Assembly (NCBI RefSeq): GCF_033097365.1
Contig: NZ_AP028461.1
Coordinates: 1,426,001 to 1,490,000 of the forward strand
Source of the DNA: Actinoplanes sichuanensis
Lineage (GTDB): Bacteria; Actinomycetota; Actinomycetes; Mycobacteriales; Micromonosporaceae
Direction of reading: 5' to 3'
DNA length: 64,000 bases
A program made the translations under genes and the position numbers. The notes under the pieces were generated by a model, which saw only the letters and a list, made by a program, of their open reading frames with translations, had not been told where the DNA came from and made no database searches. Shown in pieces: positions 50,416-57,892 of the stretch (positions within the stretch are counted from its first letter, which is position 1; the number at the start of each line of letters is the position of its first letter).

Positions 50416-50663
50416 CAGGACTCCTCTCGCGACGGCCCCCGCAGGTCATGGTCACACGGCCGTCGATGCTCCTCAATCCGTGGGACGGCCGACCCGGAAC
50501 CGGAACCGTGCTCACCGCCGTCTCGGGCGCCCGGTGTGCTCCTTCGGACCGGGACCGGGGGACCCCGCGGACAGGTCCAACGTCCCTGTTCGCGGGGCCG
50601 CTCCGGCAGCGAGGCTGGTGGTGACCCGCAGACCGGGCCACCGCCGGACGATGGAGTGGAACC

Positions 50664-51869
50664 ATGAGCTCACCGCAGACCCCGACCACCCGAACGCCGG
50701 GCCGGGCCGGACTGATGCTCGGCCTGGCGACCGTCGGGTTCGCCGTCAACTTCTGGGCGTGGGCACTGCTCAGCCCGCTCGCCACGAAGTTTCAGGCGGC
50801 GCTGCACCTGACCCCGTTCCAGCAGGCACTGCTCGTCGCCGTGCCGGTCGTGGTCGGCTCGGTGGGACGGATCCCGGTCGGCGCGCTGACCGACCGTTAC
50901 GGCGGCCGGGTGATGTTCCCGCTGATCTCACTCATCACCATCGTGCCGGTTCTCTACCTGGGCCTGTTCGGGCACGACGCGCTCACGTCGCTGCTGGTCG
51001 GCGGGTTCTTCCTGGGCATCGGCGGCACCGCGTTCGCGGTCGGTGTCCCGTTCGTCAACGCCTGGTTCCCGCCGGAGCGGCGCGGGTTCGCCGTCGGTGT
51101 GTTCGGCGTCGGCATGGGCGGCACCGCGATCAGCGCGCTCACCACGGTCAAACTGGTCGACGCCGGTAGCACCGCCACCCCGTTCCTGATCACCGCGGGG
51201 GTGCTGGCCGCATACGCCGCGATCTCCTGGCTCGTCCTCCGCGATGCGCCCGGGCGCCCGGTGCCGACCGCACCGCTCGCGCAGCGTCTCGCCGCGGTTC
51301 TCCGACTCAAGATCACCTGGCAGGCGTCCGCCCTGTACGCCGTCGCCTTCGGTGGCTACGTCGCCTTCTCCGTCTACCTGCCCGCCTACCTGAAGACCGC
51401 CTACGGCCTCACCCAGGCCGACGCCGCCAACCGGATGGCCGGCTTCGTGCTCCTCGCCGTGATCATGCGGCCCGTCGGTGGCTGGCTCGCCGACCGGTTC
51501 GCCGCCAGCCGGGTCCTCGCCGTCGCGCTCGGTGTGGTCGTCCTCGGTGCGGTCGTGCAGTCGTTCACCCCCGGCCTGGCGCCGGTCGGCACGATTGCCT
51601 TCCTCGCCATGGCGGCCGCGCTCGGCACCGGCAGTGGCGCCACGTTCGCCCTGGTCGCGCAGACCGCGCCGGCCAACCAGGTGGGTGCGGTCACCGGTGT
51701 CGTCGGCGCCGCGGGTGGTCTCGGTGGCTTCATTCCGCCGCTGGTGATGGGCGTGATCTACGGCGAGTTCCAGTCGTACGCCCTCGGGCTCGCCCTTCTC
51801 GGGGTCGTCGCCCTGGCCGCTCTGCTGCTCGACGTCCTCTCCGTCGGCCGCCGCCCGGTGACCGCCTGA
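50664..51869 (+). CDS. narK: nitrate/nitrite transporter, NarK family (MFS)
   Basis: 401 residues, twelve helices. GRIPVGALTDRYGGRVMFPL is the MFS loop. The NarK nitrate signatures are FVNAWFPPERRGFAVGVFGV, GMGG and, in the second half, GTGSGATFALVAQTAPANQV, GAVTGVVGAAGGLGG. Moves nitrate in and/or nitrite out for the NarGHI reductase 3 kb upstream. GGAGTGG precedes the ATG. A perfect terminator hairpin follows. Confidence 0.92.
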   Translation: MSSPQTPTTRTPGRAGLMLGLATVGFAVNFWAWALLSPLATKFQAALHLTPFQQALLVAVPVVVGSVGRIPVGALTDRYGGRVMFPLISLITIVPVLYLGLFGHDALTSLLVGGFFLGIGGTAFAVGVPFVNAWFPPERRGFAVGVFGVGMGGTAISALTTVKLVDAGSTATPFLITAGVLAAYAAISWLVLRDAPGRPVPTAPLAQRLAAVLRLKITWQASALYAVAFGGYVAFSVYLPAYLKTAYGLTQADAANRMAGFVLLAVIMRPVGGWLADRFAASRVLAVALGVVVLGAVVQSFTPGLAPVGTIAFLAMAAALGTGSGATFALVAQTAPANQVGAVTGVVGAAGGLGGFIPPLVMGVIYGEFQSYALGLALLGVVALAALLLDVLSVGRRPVTA

Positions 51870-51880
51870 CCGTCCCCCGC

Positions 51881-51917
51881 TGAACCCCCGGCTGCTCGTC
51901 CCGCGGCCGGGGGTTCA
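51881..51917 (+). terminator. perfect 12-bp hairpin after narK
   Basis: TGAACCCCCGGC (51881-51892) pairs exactly with GCCGGGGGTTCA (51906-51917), loop 13 bases, 11 bp after the narK stop. Confidence 0.75.
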
Positions 51918-51920
51918 CCC

Positions 51921-52012
51921 GTGTATGCCGCGCCGCGCCGCCCGTGTATGCCGCGCCGCGCCGCCCGTGTATGCCGCGCCGCGCCGCCCGTGCATGCCGC
52001 GCCGCCCGTCCG
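51921..52012. repeat. 23-bp tandem repeat downstream of narK
   Basis: Copies beginning GTGTATGCCGCGCCGCGCCG start at 51921, 51944 and 51967, with a fourth (GTGCATG) at 51990 that is shortened. The period of 23 is not a multiple of three, so the array is not coding. It fills the gap between two convergent genes. Confidence 0.8.
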
Positions 52013-52088
52013 CGCCGCGTCACCCGGGCGGCCCGTCTGCGCCGCGCCGCCCGCAGCCTGACCGACCGTCAGCGCGTCGTCCGGAGGG

Positions 52089-52955
52089 TCAGGCCGTGGC
52101 CAGGAAGTCCAGGATGGCGGCGGCTACCGGGGCAGGAGCCTCCTCCGCCTGGTGATGACCGCTTTCGATCACATGATGGCGAAGCGGACGGGTCAACCAC
52201 GGTGCCCAGATGGCGGCCGGGTCGCCGTGGATGTCCAGATCGTCCGTCGCGGACTCCAGGAGCATCACCGGGCACTGGACGCGGCGGCCGGCGGCCCGGT
52301 CCTCCTCGTCGTGGCGGCGGTCGATACGCAGGTTGGCCCGGTAGTCCTCACACATCCCGTGCACCACCGCCGGGTTCCGCAGCGCCGCCCAGACGTCCTC
52401 GTGGTTGCCCTCGCCCATCTCGGCCGGCGGTGGCGTGCGGTACCACCCGTCGGGATCGGCATTGATCACCCGCTCGGCGGGCTTGTCGGTCTGGCCCAGG
52501 AACCACCAGTGCCACCAGGCCAGCGCGAACGTCGCATCGGTGCGTTCGAGATGCTCGACCGCGGGGATGCCGTCCATCACGATCAGGTGCGACACCCGGT
52601 CCGGGTGGTCCATCGCGGTACGGAACGCGGCCACCGAACCGCGATCGTGCCCGGCCACCGCGAACCTGTCGTGACCCAGGTGCTCCATCAGGCGGACCAC
52701 GTCGAGCGCCATCGCCCGCTTGCTCGACTGGGCGTGGTCAGGCCGGTCCGGTGGGAGCGTCGATTCTCCGTACCCCCGAAGGTCCGGAGTCACCACGAAG
52801 TGGTGAGCGGCGAGGCGGGGCGCGACGTCGTGCCAGGTCGTGTGAGTGCGGGGGTGGCCGTGCAGCAGCACGATCGGGGTGCCGGCACCGCCGTGCCGGA
52901 CCCGCAGCGTCACCTCGCCGACGTCGACCTGTTCCAGCTGAAATCCGTCGAACAC
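52089..52955 (-). CDS. alpha/beta hydrolase, fluoroacetate/haloacetate dehalogenase type
   Basis: 288 residues. The nucleophile elbow is AVAGHDRGSVAAF with Asp (not Ser) and the following Arg that binds carboxylate; the oxyanion region is VLLHGHPRTHTTW. PDLRGYGES, the halide-binding His-Trp pair in AWWHWWFLG, and Tyr in CEDYRANLRID are also present, as is the C-terminal catalytic His in ESGHHQAEEAP. This full set matches fluoroacetate dehalogenases, so hydrolytic dehalogenation of a haloacid is plausible; other Asp-nucleophile hydrolases such as epoxide hydrolases remain possible. Confidence 0.8.
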   Translation of the reverse strand: MFDGFQLEQVDVGEVTLRVRHGGAGTPIVLLHGHPRTHTTWHDVAPRLAAHHFVVTPDLRGYGESTLPPDRPDHAQSSKRAMALDVVRLMEHLGHDRFAVAGHDRGSVAAFRTAMDHPDRVSHLIVMDGIPAVEHLERTDATFALAWWHWWFLGQTDKPAERVINADPDGWYRTPPPAEMGEGNHEDVWAALRNPAVVHGMCEDYRANLRIDRRHDEEDRAAGRRVQCPVMLLESATDDLDIHGDPAAIWAPWLTRPLRHHVIESGHHQAEEAPAPVAAAILDFLATA

Positions 52956-52984
52956 AGGGCCACGTTACCCATCCGGTGATCCTC

Positions 52985-52990
52985 TATTCT
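52985..52990 (+). promoter_or_regulatory. -10 element TATTCT of VOC gene
   Basis: TATTCT ends 7 nt before ATG 52998, in the 42-bp spacer between divergent hydrolase and VOC genes. Leaderless start likely. Confidence 0.5.
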
Positions 52991-52997
52991 GGTACGC

Positions 52998-53366
52998 ATG
53001 TTCGATACGGCGCTGGTGAATCTCTACACCCGTGATATCGACGCGGGTGTCCACTTCTACCGTGACCTGCTCGGATTCGTCGAGACGTTCCGGGCGCCCG
53101 AGCACATCGAGTTGCGGCTCGGTGGGTTCACCGTCGGGCTCGGCAGCGTCGAGGCGGCCCGCCGGTTGCACCGCGTCGAGCCCGAGCCAGGGCGGCCGAC
53201 CATGGTCCTGGTGGTCTGGACCGGCGACGTCGACGAGGCGTTCCGGCGGCTCGTCACCGCCGGTGTCCCGGTGGTCCAGCCGCCGCACGACACCGGCGGC
53301 AAGCGCACCGCGCTGCTTCAGGATCCCGACGGCAACCTCGTGGAGATCATCTCCAAGAGCGTCTGA
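52998..53366 (+). CDS. VOC (glyoxalase) family protein
   Basis: 122 residues: LVNLYTRDIDAGVHFYRDLL, GFVETFR at the start and LLQDPDGNLVEIIS at the end are the two half-domains of the vicinal oxygen chelate fold. Substrate unknown. Divergent from the dehalogenase-like hydrolase, 42 bp apart. Confidence 0.82.
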   Translation: MFDTALVNLYTRDIDAGVHFYRDLLGFVETFRAPEHIELRLGGFTVGLGSVEAARRLHRVEPEPGRPTMVLVVWTGDVDEAFRRLVTAGVPVVQPPHDTGGKRTALLQDPDGNLVEIISKSV

Positions 53367-53370
53367 GGGG

Positions 53371-53868
53371 TCAGACGTTCCCACCCGGACCGGATCCGAT
53401 CAGCAGGAAGGTGTTGTCCGGCCACGGCGACTCCGGGTCAGGTTTGGACGGCGCGCGCAGGAAGACGATCCGGACCTGGCGGGGCCACCAGTTCGCCGGT
53501 TCGGTCCACGTGCACCAGAGCCGTCGGCGGCCACTGTCCGGGCAGTCGCCGGCCTGCTTCCAGCCGTCGAGCCGGCCGGCCACCGCCGACCGCACCTGCT
53601 CCCACGTGGTGCCGGCCGGCATCGCGTAGGTGTTCACCTGGGCCGGGCCACGCTCGCTGCGGAGGTCTTGATGCAGTTCGCTGGAGCGCAGGTCGACGAC
53701 CAGCTCGTAGGCGCCCTCCGGGAGCGTCTCGGTGGCGCCGGCCGGCGGGGCGACGGCGACCGGATCGCCGGCGGTCAGCCAGCGGGTGCCGGTGACGGCC
53801 GCCGCGGCGAGGATGATGATGGTCACGGTTCCGATTGCTGCGAGACGAACCCGTCGATCAATCCGCAC
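53371..53868 (-). CDS. single-helix exported protein, unknown function
   Basis: 165 residues. N-terminal anchor (LAAIGTVTIIILAAAAVTGT) then an extracytoplasmic domain with Trp-rich RRRLWCTWTEPANWWPRQVR and one conserved-looking Cys pair (GDCPDSG and LWCTW). No family recognised. GTG 53868 has TAGACT (53876-53881) 7 nt upstream, so the message is probably leaderless. Its stop is only 4 bp from the VOC stop (convergent). Confidence 0.6.
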   Translation of the reverse strand: MRIDRRVRLAAIGTVTIIILAAAAVTGTRWLTAGDPVAVAPPAGATETLPEGAYELVVDLRSSELHQDLRSERGPAQVNTYAMPAGTTWEQVRSAVAGRLDGWKQAGDCPDSGRRRLWCTWTEPANWWPRQVRIVFLRAPSKPDPESPWPDNTFLLIGSGPGGNV

Positions 53869-53912
53869 GAGTCGCAGTCTAGGAAGTTCCGGCCAGAGGG
53901 AGGGCGGCGCGT

Positions 53913-54446
53913 TTGCGGCGAGATCCGATTCGGATGGTGGCTTATCGGGCGGAGTGGGCGGCCGAGTTCGAGCGGGAGCGGGTCCGGGTCGCGGCCGTTC
54001 TGGCGCCCTGGGCGGTCGGGGCGGTCGAGCACATCGGGAGCACCGCGGTTCCCGGGCTCGTCGCCAAGCCGATCATCGACATGATGGTCAGCATCACCGA
54101 CCACCGAGACGGTGCCGCGGTGGGTGCGGCGCTGGCCGGGGTCGGCTGGGTGCACGCCCCCGAGCCGGGAGATGCCGACCGGTGCAAGATGTCGTTCTGC
54201 TTCCCCGATCCGCAGTGGCGCAGCCATCACCTGCACGTCTATCAGGTCGGTGATCCGATTCCGCGGACGCTGCTGCGGTTCCGTGACCACTTGCAGGCGC
54301 ATCCGGAGGACGCCGCCGAGTACGGGCGGATCAAGACGGCGCTGGCCACGGCCGACGAGCATGATCGGCCACGCTATCGGGCGGGGAAGGCGCCGTTCAT
54401 TCAGTCGGTGCTGGCGCGGGCCACTCGTGGGCCAGGATCGACATGA
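53913..54446 (+). CDS. GrpB/UPF0157 family protein
   Basis: 177 residues. EHIGSTAVPGLVAKPIIDMM is the GrpB signature, a nucleotidyltransferase-like fold with GS and D-x-D-like residues; HHLHVYQVGDP follows. TTG start after GGAGGGCGG. Biochemical function unresolved in the family. The last 50 bp overlap the convergent GNAT gene. Confidence 0.8.
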   Translation: MRRDPIRMVAYRAEWAAEFERERVRVAAVLAPWAVGAVEHIGSTAVPGLVAKPIIDMMVSITDHRDGAAVGAALAGVGWVHAPEPGDADRCKMSFCFPDPQWRSHHLHVYQVGDPIPRTLLRFRDHLQAHPEDAAEYGRIKTALATADEHDRPRYRAGKAPFIQSVLARATRGPGST

Positions 54447-54963
54447 CGGTGGCGTCGATCCAGGCGTCGCCGTCGCGCAGGGCCTGACGCAGCACGCCCT
54501 CGGCGACGAAGCCGACCTTCTCGTAGACGTGCCGGGCCCGCGGGTTGTGGGCGTAGACCTCGAGCGCGATGCGGTGCAGGTCCAGTCGCTCGAATCCGTA
54601 GCCGACGATCAGGCGGATCGCCTCGGTGCCCAGTCCGCGATCACGGCCGGCCGCCACGAACAGGGTCCGGAAGTTGCAGCTGCGGTTGGCCGGGTCCCAC
54701 TCGTTGAGGACGACCTCACCGACGCATTCGCCGCTCGCCCGGTCCACCACCGCCAGGTCGAGGCGGTCGTCTTGGGAGTTGCGGGTGCCGTACCAGGCCC
54801 GGGTCCGTTCCTCGTCGGGGGCGTCCTCGGGGTGACTTCCGGTCAGGCGGGCCACCTCGGGGTCGGCGATCGCCTCCAGGAAGACCGGCACGTCGGCGTC
54901 GGTGAACGGGCGCAGGATCACCCGTTGGCCGGTGAGGACCGGCTTGATCGAGAAATCGGGCAT
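54397..54963 (-). CDS. GNAT acetyltransferase (RimJ/RimL type)
   Basis: 188 residues. PVLTGQRVILRPFTDADVPV at the start, then FVAAGRDRGLGTEAIRLIVG (acetyl-CoA loop RGLGTE) and RIALEVYAHNPRARHVYEKV, GFVAEG, typical of RimJ/RimL-like N-acetyltransferases acting on protein N-termini or small amines. Convergent 50-bp overlap with the GrpB gene. Confidence 0.85.
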   Translation of the reverse strand: MPDFSIKPVLTGQRVILRPFTDADVPVFLEAIADPEVARLTGSHPEDAPDEERTRAWYGTRNSQDDRLDLAVVDRASGECVGEVVLNEWDPANRSCNFRTLFVAAGRDRGLGTEAIRLIVGYGFERLDLHRIALEVYAHNPRARHVYEKVGFVAEGVLRQALRDGDAWIDATVMSILAHEWPAPAPTE

Positions 54964-55014
54964 CCGCCGATCCTCCGAGGCGCCGCCTCCGCCGTCAAAG
55001 GATTTAGAACGGCT

Positions 55015-55860
55015 TTAGGACGCGCTCATGCTCTGGGTGCCGATCACGGTGAGCAGCTTGAGCCGGTCGGCGGCGTCGCTGCCGACCGGTGCCGAGTAGG
55101 CGACCACCTTCACGTCGCTGCCCGGCGCGGTGAGTACGTCACAGTCGACCACGAACGTACCGACCGACGGATGGTGCACGGTCTTGCTGTTCGACTCGTG
55201 GACACCCACCGCTCCGCTGTCCCAGAGCCGGACGAAATCGGGGCTCGCCGACCGCAGCGCGGCCACCAGATCGCGTAGCCCGGGGTCGGCCGGGTAGCGG
55301 GCGGTCGCCGCACGCAGGTCGGTGACCAGGATCGCCCGGAACAGCGCGTTCTGCTCGGGGGTGCAGTGGATCCGGCTGGGCATGCCGGTGAACTCCTTCC
55401 ACGCCACGTTGCGTTCCCGTCCGCGATACATCGACAGATCACCGATCAGGGCGGCGGCCAGCGAGTTCCACTCGATCATGTTCCAGGCAGCGTCACACAC
55501 GGTGAGCGCGACGCCGTCGAGTTGGTCGAGCAGGCGGCGCACCCCGGGTGGCATGCCGTCCGGGATCCGGCCCGCACCGGGCGCGGTCTGCCCGGCCAGC
55601 ACGAACAGGTGCTCGCGCTCGGCGGTGGACAGCCGCAACGCCCGGGCCAGCGCCGACAGCACCTGCACCGACGGTGACGTCGCCCGGCCCTGCTCCAACC
55701 GCACTACATAGTCGACCGACAGGCCGGCCAGCTGCGCCAACTCCTCGCGCCGCAGCCCGGCGGCGCGGCGTACGCCACCTGCGGGCACGCCCGCGGCCTG
55801 CGGTGTGGTGCGGTCCCGCCAGCCCCGCAGCGCCCTGCCCAACTCCCGCGATCCACTCAC
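55015..55860 (-). CDS. XRE-family regulator with MmyB-like ligand domain
   Basis: 281 residues. N-terminal HTH (GLRREELAQLAGLSVDYVVR, then LEQGRATSPSVQVLSALARA) and a C-terminal MmyB-like domain (CDAAWNMIEWNSLAAALIGD, then YPADPGLRDLVAALRSASPD and FVRLWDSGAV) that binds fatty-acid-like ligands in characterised relatives. These usually control an adjacent oxidoreductase; none is next door here. Ends with STVIGTQS-like residues as in the family. Confidence 0.88.
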   Translation of the reverse strand: MSGSRELGRALRGWRDRTTPQAAGVPAGGVRRAAGLRREELAQLAGLSVDYVVRLEQGRATSPSVQVLSALARALRLSTAEREHLFVLAGQTAPGAGRIPDGMPPGVRRLLDQLDGVALTVCDAAWNMIEWNSLAAALIGDLSMYRGRERNVAWKEFTGMPSRIHCTPEQNALFRAILVTDLRAATARYPADPGLRDLVAALRSASPDFVRLWDSGAVGVHESNSKTVHHPSVGTFVVDCDVLTAPGSDVKVVAYSAPVGSDAADRLKLLTVIGTQSMSAS

Positions 55861-55915
55861 CCGTCAAGTATGTCGGCGATGCTCCGGGCCGGCCTGGTAC
55901 TGCCGTTACCACCCT

Positions 55916-56533
55916 TCATCGCCGCGGGCGGCGCACCGGAAGGCCGTCCAGCAGGGCGTCCAGCGTTTCCGGGTCGGCCCAGCCGTTCAGCGCCACGTCA
56001 CCCGACGTGGTCACCGTCACCTCCAGGCGGTCCGGGCCGGTGACGTCGCGCAGGCGGTCGGTGAGGTGCACGAACTCCTGGTTCGTCGAGCCCGCCCACG
56101 GCCGGTCGTGATCCAGTCGGTCCTGCTCGAACGGGCCCGCGACCAGCAGATCCGTCGCTTCCAGAAGGGCGGCCACATCGCGGTCGCCGCCTTGCAGGTA
56201 CGGGTAGGCGTACCCGGTGAAGGTCATCACGGTGAGGCCCGCCCGCCGCACGCCGGAGGCGACCGCGGCGAGACCCGCCGCCTGGTCGAAGGGTTCGCCG
56301 CCGAGCAGGGTGACGCCGCTGGTGCCGGCCGCGACGACCCGGGCGATCAGATCGGTCGCGCTGGTCGGCGTGCCGCCGCGGGTGGTGAACAGGTGCGGGT
56401 TGAAACAGCCGGGGCAGCGGATCGAGCAGCCCTGCACCCAGATCGCGCTGCGCTCGCCGGGCCCCTCGGCGATCGTGCGGTCGACGAACCGGGCGACCCG
56501 GACGATCGGGTCAGATGTCGACGATGCGGCCAT
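55916..56533 (-). CDS. NrdG-like 4Fe-4S single-cluster (radical SAM) protein
   Basis: 205 residues. AIWVQGCSIRCPGCFNPHLF gives the CxxxCxxC cluster motif, followed by GVTLLGGEPFDQAAGLAAVA (SAM-binding GGEPF) and MTFTGYAY, as in anaerobic ribonucleotide-reductase activases. No nrdD lies nearby. It is the last gene of a five-gene overlapping operon with Ycf46-, DUF1257- and DUF2997-like genes, so it probably serves that system rather than nucleotide reduction (inference). The ATG overlaps the HhH gene's 3' end by 23 bp. Confidence 0.8.
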   Translation of the reverse strand: MAASSTSDPIVRVARFVDRTIAEGPGERSAIWVQGCSIRCPGCFNPHLFTTRGGTPTSATDLIARVVAAGTSGVTLLGGEPFDQAAGLAAVASGVRRAGLTVMTFTGYAYPYLQGGDRDVAALLEATDLLVAGPFEQDRLDHDRPWAGSTNQEFVHLTDRLRDVTGPDRLEVTVTTSGDVALNGWADPETLDALLDGLPVRRPRR

Positions 56534-57215
56534 ACGGCAGGTCCGGTTGCGGTGCGGGCGCCGGTGGCCGGCAGGTCAGGCGGTCGCGGACCGCGGCGAA
56601 CTGGTGTGGCGCCAGCTCGGCCGCGGCGGCGAATTCGGCGACGGTGGCGAAGCCGTTCCGGTCTCGGCGGGCGGCGACGGCGCGAGCGGCCCGTTCCGGT
56701 CCGATCGCCGGAAGCGAGGCGAGTTCGTCCAGGTTCGCGGCATTGACGTCAAGCAGCAGCGGTACGGCCGGAGCCGGCTCCCGCAGGGCCGTCTGCACCG
56801 CGGGCGGAAGCGGCGATGCCGAGGGCGGAAGCGGCGATGCCGGGGGAGGGGCCGGCGCATAGGCCCATGTCTGCACCCGGCGCCGCTGCTCGGCCAGCCA
56901 CTGCAGCCAGCTGCTGTTGATCACGACGGCGTGCACCACCGACGCCATCCACGTGCACACCCAGAGCAGGGCCATCAGTGCCGCCGCGTTCGAATCCTCC
57001 GGCAGGCTGTCACCGGCGAAGAGGAACACGTTGGCGGCCACGCTGTAGCAGATGCCGGCGATCCACCACCCGGGCCGGCGGGCGCGCAGACCCACATACA
57101 GGTAGCCGGCGACACTGGCGCAGCCGAACGAGAGGATCGGCGTCAGCAGCCAGGCGCTGTTCGCCACCTTCCAGGCGCGGGTCGGAGGTGCCGGCTCAGC
57201 CGGGGTCCACGTCAC
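56511..57215 (-). CDS. membrane protein fused to helix-hairpin-helix domain
   Basis: 234 residues. Four hydrophobic segments in residues 15-105 (LLTPILSFGCASVAGYLYVG; WWIAGICYSVAANVFLFAGD; ALMALLWVCTWMASVVHAVV), a Pro/Ala/Ser linker, then a ComEA-like HhH domain (LLDVNAANLDELASLPAIGP, ERAARAVAARR, GFATVAEF) at about 155-215. HhH domains usually bind DNA or mediate protein contacts. GTG 57215 lies inside the DUF2997 gene (20-bp overlap). A linker repeat (PLPPSASPLPP) reflects a short tandem duplication. Function unknown. Confidence 0.7.
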   Translation of the reverse strand: MTWTPAEPAPPTRAWKVANSAWLLTPILSFGCASVAGYLYVGLRARRPGWWIAGICYSVAANVFLFAGDSLPEDSNAAALMALLWVCTWMASVVHAVVINSSWLQWLAEQRRRVQTWAYAPAPPPASPLPPSASPLPPAVQTALREPAPAVPLLLDVNAANLDELASLPAIGPERAARAVAARRDRNGFATVAEFAAAAELAPHQFAAVRDRLTCRPPAPAPQPDLPYGRIVDI

Positions 57216-57414
57216 GGTTCACCTGCTGGTGCCACGCGGTCTGCTGCTCGCGCGTGTAGTCCGTGGTGTAGGCGCTGTCCTCGACCCGGCCGTCGACCAG
57301 GTCCTCCAGCACGGCTATCCAGTCGAGGCAGCGGTCGCCGAGAACGTCGAGGGTCTCGGCGGTGACAGTGCCGTCGGGGTGGACCGTGACCTCGATGCGT
57401 GGGCGCTCGGTCAT
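57196..57414 (-). CDS. DUF2997 protein
   Basis: 72 residues. RIEVTVHPDGTVTAETLDVL, then GDRCLDWIAVLEDLVDGRVE match DUF2997, a small family characteristically encoded beside DUF1257. The single conserved Cys (GDRCLDW) is present. The C-terminal DSAYTTDYTREQQ tail is typical. ATG overlaps the DUF1257-like stop (ATGA). Role unknown. Confidence 0.78.
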   Translation of the reverse strand: MTERPRIEVTVHPDGTVTAETLDVLGDRCLDWIAVLEDLVDGRVEDSAYTTDYTREQQTAWHQQVNRDVDPG

Positions 57415-57857
57415 GCCCGCTCCCGGGCGATCTCGAAGACCATCCGCACCGAGGCGTCCGGCTCGACCGTCTCCGACTCCAGGCGCAGCCCGGCCACGGG
57501 TGCCTGTTCGCGAAGGCGTTCCAGCACCGCACGCTGGACCCGGCGGCCGTACGCGGCGTCCACCTCGGACACCTTCTGGGTCGCGCCCGCCTCGTCCGTA
57601 CCGCTGAAATGGGCTGACCAGAGGCCATCGGCCTCGCGGGAGAAGGACGCGGTGATGCCATCCGCCCAGCGGACCGTCGCCGTCTCGTCGGTCCGGCGGA
57701 CGTCGGCGCCGGTGTCGCGCAGGGCGTCGCCGAGCATGTCGGCGTCGCGCATGCGGGTGCCGACCCGGCAGACACCGTCGGCCCGGCGGTCGGCGGCGGC
57801 CTTGATCGCGGCGGCGCCGGCCATCGCCAACGGCACCAGAAGCATCGTCACACTCAC
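57411..57857 (-). CDS. DUF1257/Ycf35-like protein
   Basis: 148 residues. A short hydrophobic N-terminus (TMLLVPLAMAGAAAIKAAAD) precedes the DUF1257-like part: TRMRDADMLGDALRDTGADV, then VRWADGITASFSREADGLWS and VQRAVLERLREQAPVAGLRL, ending in a beta-strand with VRMVFEIAR. The match is by pattern and by the DUF2997/Ycf46 neighbours, so moderate certainty. GTG 57857 chosen for the G-rich site 6 nt upstream; starts 35 bp after the ATPase stop. Confidence 0.65.
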   Translation of the reverse strand: MSVTMLLVPLAMAGAAAIKAAADRRADGVCRVGTRMRDADMLGDALRDTGADVRRTDETATVRWADGITASFSREADGLWSAHFSGTDEAGATQKVSEVDAAYGRRVQRAVLERLREQAPVAGLRLESETVEPDASVRMVFEIARERA

Positions 57858-57892
57858 CGTGAACCCCCCGTTCCCGTGTGGTGGGTCACACC

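Noticed and set aside
50551..50586. Possible pair of DevR boxes 22 bp apart before narK
   Set aside because: The better one (AGGTCCAACGTCCC) matches the core at ten of fourteen positions, not enough in GC-rich DNA; left as a suggestion for a motif scan only. The partial match at 41911-41924 was rejected for the same reason.
55916..56533. Assignment as nrdG, anaerobic ribonucleotide-reductase activase
   Set aside because: No nrdD partner is adjacent and the gene is locked into the Ycf46-type operon, so the symbol was withheld.
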